Shown here: positions 60,649 to 64,000 of the stretch, piece by piece | Numbering within the stretch: position 1 is the first letter of the stretch | How the letters are laid out: every line of letters begins with the position of its first letter | Assembly (NCBI GenBank): GCA_017516925.1 | Contig: JAFXAQ010000036.1 | Span: 1 to 64,000 of the forward strand | DNA: 64,000 nucleotides | DNA from: Oscillospiraceae bacterium | Lineage (GTDB): Bacteria > Bacillota > Clostridia > Oscillospirales > Oscillospiraceae | Reading direction: 5' to 3' | Program-made: the position numbers and the translations under genes | The notes under the pieces: generated by a model | Told to the model about the DNA's origin: nothing | The model's input: the letters and a program-made list of their open reading frames with translations, nothing else | Database searches by the model: none

Positions 60649-61442
60649 TTTCCCGCCTCCTGACAGACAATAATTGCGCCCTGGGCACCCCGGCTGTCTC
60701 CGTGGACCCGGGCTGACCAGTACTTTTGAGGGTTGCACATCGTGCACTCTTCCGAGATTTCGATTTGGGTAACCCCTGCCCGTTCCAGCGACAGCGCATT
60801 CAGGGCTTTTAGGTTGACATAATATTTTTCTCCCGCCCGGCGGATATGCCTTTGGGCTTCCTCCCCAAAGGTCTCCACCATTGCCTTGGGCACGTCCGCA
60901 TCCGTCTGAAAGCAGCACTGGGCGATGTTGGGACCGATGGCGGCGCAAATATTTTGGGGGTCGCAGCCGAAATTTTCCGTCATTTTTTCCACGGCTTTTG
61001 CGCCGATTTGGGTTGCGGTACCCCGCCAGCCTGCGTGGACTGCCCCCACTGCCCCGGTAACGCTGTCCCACAGCAAAATCGGGGTGCAGTCGGCAGTAAA
61101 AACCACAAGGGCTGTGCCGGGGGTGTTGGTCACCAGACCGTCACAGGGGGCAAAATCCGGCTTGGTCAGCCCGGTGCCCCAGTCCTTCCCGGTGACAAGG
61201 CGGACAGCATCTGTGTGGGTCTGCTTGGTCAGTACCAATTTTTCCGGGTCAAAACCAATGGCATTCCCCAAAATTTCATAATTTTTCAGAACATTTTCCA
61301 GCTTATCTTCCCGGCGGGTGCCGATGTTCAGCGAGGCTAAATTGTCCCGGCTGACACCCCCATAGCGGGTAGTAAAGCAATGGGGCGCTTCGATATTTTC
61401 CGCACACAAATAGATTAGGCTATCTTGTTGTACTTCTTTCAT
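60645..61442 (-). CDS. pgeF: Peptidoglycan editing factor PgeF (YfiH, laccase-domain) family
   Basis: A 265-residue protein. TDAVRLVTG-type motif KQTHTDAVRLV, FTADCTPILLWD and VHAGWRGTATQIG are the YfiH signatures with the zinc-binding His and Cys. PgeF removes wrongly incorporated amino acids from peptidoglycan precursors, and has purine nucleoside deaminase or phosphorylase activity in related proteins. The ATG at 61442 follows GAGGTGA; an in-frame GTG overlaps that site. Confidence 0.92.
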   Translation of the reverse strand: MKEVQQDSLIYLCAENIEAPHCFTTRYGGVSRDNLASLNIGTRREDKLENVLKNYEILGNAIGFDPEKLVLTKQTHTDAVRLVTGKDWGTGLTKPDFAPCDGLVTNTPGTALVVFTADCTPILLWDSVTGAVGAVHAGWRGTATQIGAKAVEKMTENFGCDPQNICAAIGPNIAQCCFQTDADVPKAMVETFGEEAQRHIRRAGEKYYVNLKALNALSLERAGVTQIEISEECTMCNPQKYWSARVHGDSRGAQGAIIVCQEAGK

Positions 61443-61454
61443 CGAAATCACCTC

Positions 61455-61628
61455 TAGTCGATATTTTTACTTCGTAAAATCGATATATTTGCTACGCAAA
61501 TTCGATATAACGCTTCGCGTTTCGATATGATATAGCTCCCCAACTCGCCCGAAGGGCATATCGAGTGGGTCGCACATATCGAGTGTGAAACACATATCGA
61601 AGCTCCCACCGGGAGCTATATCGACAGG
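61455..61628. repeat. Array of short hairpins separated by CGATAT (array 2)
   Basis: Units of TCGATAT alternate with hairpins: TTTTAC-TTC-GTAAAA, ATTTGC-TAC-GCAAAT, AACGC-TTC-GCGTT, and AGCTCCC-AC-CGGGAGCT. In the right half the spacer reads ATATCGA. It fills the gap between secA and pgeF. Confidence 0.7.
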
Positions 61629-61640
61629 CGGCTTTGCCGC

Positions 61641-64000
61641 CTATTTATCGTTGTGCATACAGCACTTCTTATACTTCTTGCCGCTGCCGCAGGGACAGGG
61701 GTCATTGGGACCCACCTTTTCCTTTACCCGGACAGGCTGCTTTTTCACCTGGGCATCGGCAGTGCCGCTGGCGCCGGTTTCCTTGGCGACCTTCTGGCGC
61801 CTGATTTCCTGCATAGGACGCACCTGAATCAGGAACAGGCGGCGGATGGTCTCCTCCCGAATGGCGGCAATCATTGCCTCAAACATCTCGTAGCCTTCCT
61901 CTTTGTAGGCAATCACCGGGTCGTGCTGACCGTAAGCCCGCAGACCAATGCCCTGCTTCAAATCGTCCATGGCGTCGATGTGGTCCATCCAGTATTCGTC
62001 CACCACCCGGAGCATAATCACACGCTCCAGCTCCCGCATCCGCGGGGGAGTAATCAGCGCTTCCTTGGCTTCATAGACCCCAAGGGCAAGGCTGTAGACC
62101 TGCTCTGTCAGGTCTTGGGCAGAGGTGTTTTCCGCCGCCTTGACAGCCCCCTTGGCAAAGTAGATGCCGCCCAGCTTTCTGTCCAAAGCCGCCAGAGATT
62201 CCTTATCCACAATGCCGCCGGATTCTGCCAGGGCGTCCATCACCCCGGTCTCCACCACGGAGCGCAGCATAGAGAGCATATTCTCCCGCAGCTCCTCCCC
62301 GTCCAGCACCTTTTGCCGCTGGGCATAAATCACCTTACGCTGGGTGTTCATCACGTCGTCATATTCCAGCACCGTTTTCCGGGCCTGGAAGTGGCGGCTT
62401 TCCACGCTGCGCTGGGCATTTTCCACCGCACCCGACAGGATTTTGGCATCAATGGGGGTGTCCTCGTCCAGACCCAAAGCATCCATCATACCCATCACCC
62501 GGTCCGAGGAGAACAGGCGCATCAAATCGTCCTGCAACGACAGGTAGAACCGGCTTTCGCCCGGGTCCCCCTGCCGTCCGCTTCGACCCCGGAGCTGGTT
62601 ATCGATACGGCGGGTTTCGTGGCGCTCGGTGCCGATGATAAACAGACCGCCTGCCTGCCGGACCTGCTCCGCCTCAGCAGAAATCTCTGCCTTAAACCGG
62701 GTATAGAGGGCATCGTATTTTGCCCGGACAGCCAGAATTTCCTCGTTGTCGGTTTCGGAAAACGCATTGGCCTCTGCCAATAATTCTTCCGCAGTGCCCT
62801 CCTTGCGCAGCTGGTTCATTGCCAGAAATTCCGGGTTGCCACCCAGCATAATATCCGTACCACGGCCTGCCATATTGGTGGCAATGGTCACAGCGCCCAG
62901 CTTACCTGCCTGGGCGACAATCTGCGCCTCCTGCTCATGGTACTTGGCGTTGAGCACGTTGTGGGGGGTGCCGGTTTTCTTCAGCAGCTTACTTAAAATT
63001 TCACTTTTTTCAATGGACACCGTGCCCACCAGCACAGGCTGTCCCTTTTGGTGGCACTGCATTACCTGATGGATAATTGCCCGGTATTTGCCGGTCTCGG
63101 TTTTGTACACCACGTCCGGATGGTCCTGCCGCACCACCGGCCTGTTGGTGGGGATTTCCACCACGTCCAGCGCATAAATGGCGGCAAACTCCTCCTGCTC
63201 CGTCAGCGCCGTACCGGTCATACCGGATAGCTTGTGGTACAGCCGGAAGAAGTTCTGGAAGGTGATGGTGGCAAGGGTTTTGCTCTCCCCGGCAACAGCC
63301 ACACGCTCCTTCGCTTCAATAGCCTGATGCAAGCCCTCATTGTAGCGTCTGCCGTACATCAGCCGTCCGGTGAACTCGTCCACGATGATGATTTCCCCGT
63401 CTTTGATGACGTAGTCAATATCCCGCTTCATAATGCCCCGGGCCTTCATTGCCTGGTTGATATGGTGGGACAAGGTGGCATTTTCCGGGTCTGCCAGGTT
63501 TTCCACCCCGAAGAATTTCTCTGCTTTGGCAATGCCCTGGGCAGTGAGGGAAACGCTTTTGGCCTTTTCGTCCACGATGTAATCGCAGTCATAGCCGTCC
63601 TGCTGCTCTTTTTCGTCGGTTTTGGCAAAGACCTGCTTGCGCAGAGTGGAGACAAAGCTGTCTGCCAGCTGGTACAGCTGGGAGCTGTCCTCTCCCTTGC
63701 CGGAGATAATCAGGGGGGTTCTGGCTTCGTCAATTAAGATGCTGTCCACCTCGTCCACAATGGCAAAGGCATGACCCCGCTGGACCAGCTCCTGCTGGTA
63801 GATTGCCATATTGTCCCGGAGGTAGTCAAAGCCCAGCTCGTTGTTGGTGCAGTAGGTGATGTCGGCTTTGTAGGCCTGACGGCGCTGGTCCGGCTCCATA
63901 TTGGGGATAATCAAGCCCACGCTAAGACCCATAAACCGGTGGACCTTGCCCATCCACTCGGAGTCACGCTTGGCAAGGTAATCATTGACGGTGACCACAT
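61641..64000 (-). CDS. secA: Preprotein translocase ATPase SecA (C-terminal part, partial)
   Basis: About 786 residues to the window edge; the N-terminal ~90 residues and start codon lie outside. [17 protein letters not shown] is the Walker A-flanking motif. [19 protein letters not shown] is the DEAD box, [18 protein letters not shown] and [30 protein letters not shown] the helicase motifs. The helical scaffold is followed by the C-terminal zinc tail [17 protein letters not shown] that binds SecB or lipids. It drives Sec-dependent secretion. Confidence 0.97.
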   Translation of the reverse strand, partial: VVTVNDYLAKRDSEWMGKVHRFMGLSVGLIIPNMEPDQRRQAYKADITYCTNNELGFDYLRDNMAIYQQELVQRGHAFAIVDEVDSILIDEARTPLIISGKGEDSSQLYQLADSFVSTLRKQVFAKTDEKEQQDGYDCDYIVDEKAKSVSLTAQGIAKAEKFFGVENLADPENATLSHHINQAMKARGIMKRDIDYVIKDGEIIIVDEFTGRLMYGRRYNEGLHQAIEAKERVAVAGESKTLATITFQNFFRLYHKLSGMTGTALTEQEEFAAIYALDVVEIPTNRPVVRQDHPDVVYKTETGKYRAIIHQVMQCHQKGQPVLVGTVSIEKSEILSKLLKKTGTPHNVLNAKYHEQEAQIVAQAGKLGAVTIATNMAGRGTDIMLGGNPEFLAMNQLRKEGTAEELLAEANAFSETDNEEILAVRAKYDALYTRFKAEISAEAEQVRQAGGLFIIGTERHETRRIDNQLRGRSGRQGDPGESRFYLSLQDDLMRLFSSDRVMGMMDALGLDEDTPIDAKILSGAVENAQRSVESRHFQARKTVLEYDDVMNTQRKVIYAQRQKVLDGEELRENMLSMLRSVVETGVMDALAESGGIVDKESLAALDRKLGGIYFAKGAVKAAENTSAQDLTEQVYSLALGVYEAKEALITPPRMRELERVIMLRVVDEYWMDHIDAMDDLKQGIGLRAYGQHDPVIAYKEEGYEMFEAMIAAIREETIRRLFLIQVRPMQEIRRQKVAKETGASGTADAQVKKQPVRVKEKVGPNDPCPCGSGKKYKKCCMHNDK

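Noticed and set aside
60649..61071. N-terminal extension of the substrate-binding protein into the pgeF region
   Set aside because: The extended frame overlaps all the YfiH motifs in the other frame. The ATG at 60648 has GGAGG and starts a perfect lipoprotein signal.

Overview
The window is a contiguous, gene-dense stretch of a moderately GC-rich bacterial chromosome. It comes from an endospore-forming member of the Clostridia, most likely the Oscillospirales (Ruminococcaceae/Oscillospiraceae group). This rests on spoIIP, a YetF/DUF4363 pair, a glycine riboswitch on glyA, strong AGGAGG ribosome sites with frequent TTG/GTG starts, textbook TTGACA-17-TATAAT promoters, and the palindromic intergenic repeats that crowd gut Clostridia genomes. 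No prophage, IS transposase, CRISPR array or rRNA operon is present, and almost everything is core metabolism or cell envelope.

Layout. 1-7.2 kb: carbohydrate-linked genes (NagB-like fragment, DUF4091 protein), two AraC regulators, an M20 peptidase coupled to a CapA-like protein, and an Asp/Glu racemase. 7.2-14.5 kb: an MBOAT/DHHW polysaccharide O-acetylation pair, a lipoprotein, mntP, gpsA, a flavin reductase, azlCD and a Ser-rich SH3 membrane protein. 14.5-22.7 kb: a P-type-ATPase-like protein lacking its phosphorylation motif, rlmB, ftsH, riboswitch-controlled glyA and a MATE exporter. 22.7-28 kb: a tiny divergent regulator pair with palindromic operators, an Ldh-type dehydrogenase, a SanA/YdcF protein, and a thioredoxin island (trxA, a Crp/Fnr regulator, trxB) with matching operators, followed by tRNA-Met and tRNA-Glu. 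28-33.2 kb: nucleoside and uracil salvage (uracil permease, cdd, deoB, deoD, deoC). 33.3-43.3 kb: a secreted Tyr phosphatase, a heterodimeric ABC exporter, a DUF2207 protein, a lipid kinase, an RNA methyltransferase, queH and tadA. 43.6-51.1 kb: spoIIP, DUF4363/yetF, prfA, tsaE-tsaB, upp, murI and a DUF89 protein. 51.4-57.5 kb: the wall-elongation operon U32-maf-mreC-mreD-PBP2. 57.9-64 kb: a DUF3048 lipoprotein, an oligopeptide-type binding protein, pgeF and the C-terminal part of secA.

The standout is a family of structured elements I do not recognise. Four copies lie at 28474-28699, 49212-49422, 51167-51391 and 57663-57890. Each starts about three bases after the TAA stop of a gene (uracil permease, upp, PBP2, DUF3048), in that gene's sense. 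All four share an outer stem, a second stem with a variable insert, and a hairpin capped by a near-invariant CGTACC-TAT-GTACG loop. The stem sequences differ between copies while pairing is largely kept, which is the covariation expected of a functional RNA. Three of the four inserts host palindromic repeats. A different element with 15-bp perfect terminal arms follows ftsH, and a rod-like RNA candidate of about 174 nt sits before prfA. Other notable points are a Crp/Fnr-type regulon with identical operator-to-promoter spacing at trxA and trxB, a hairpin burying the ribosome site of yetF, two arrays of short hairpins spaced by CGATAT, and a perfect promoter lying inside an inverted repeat at mntP.
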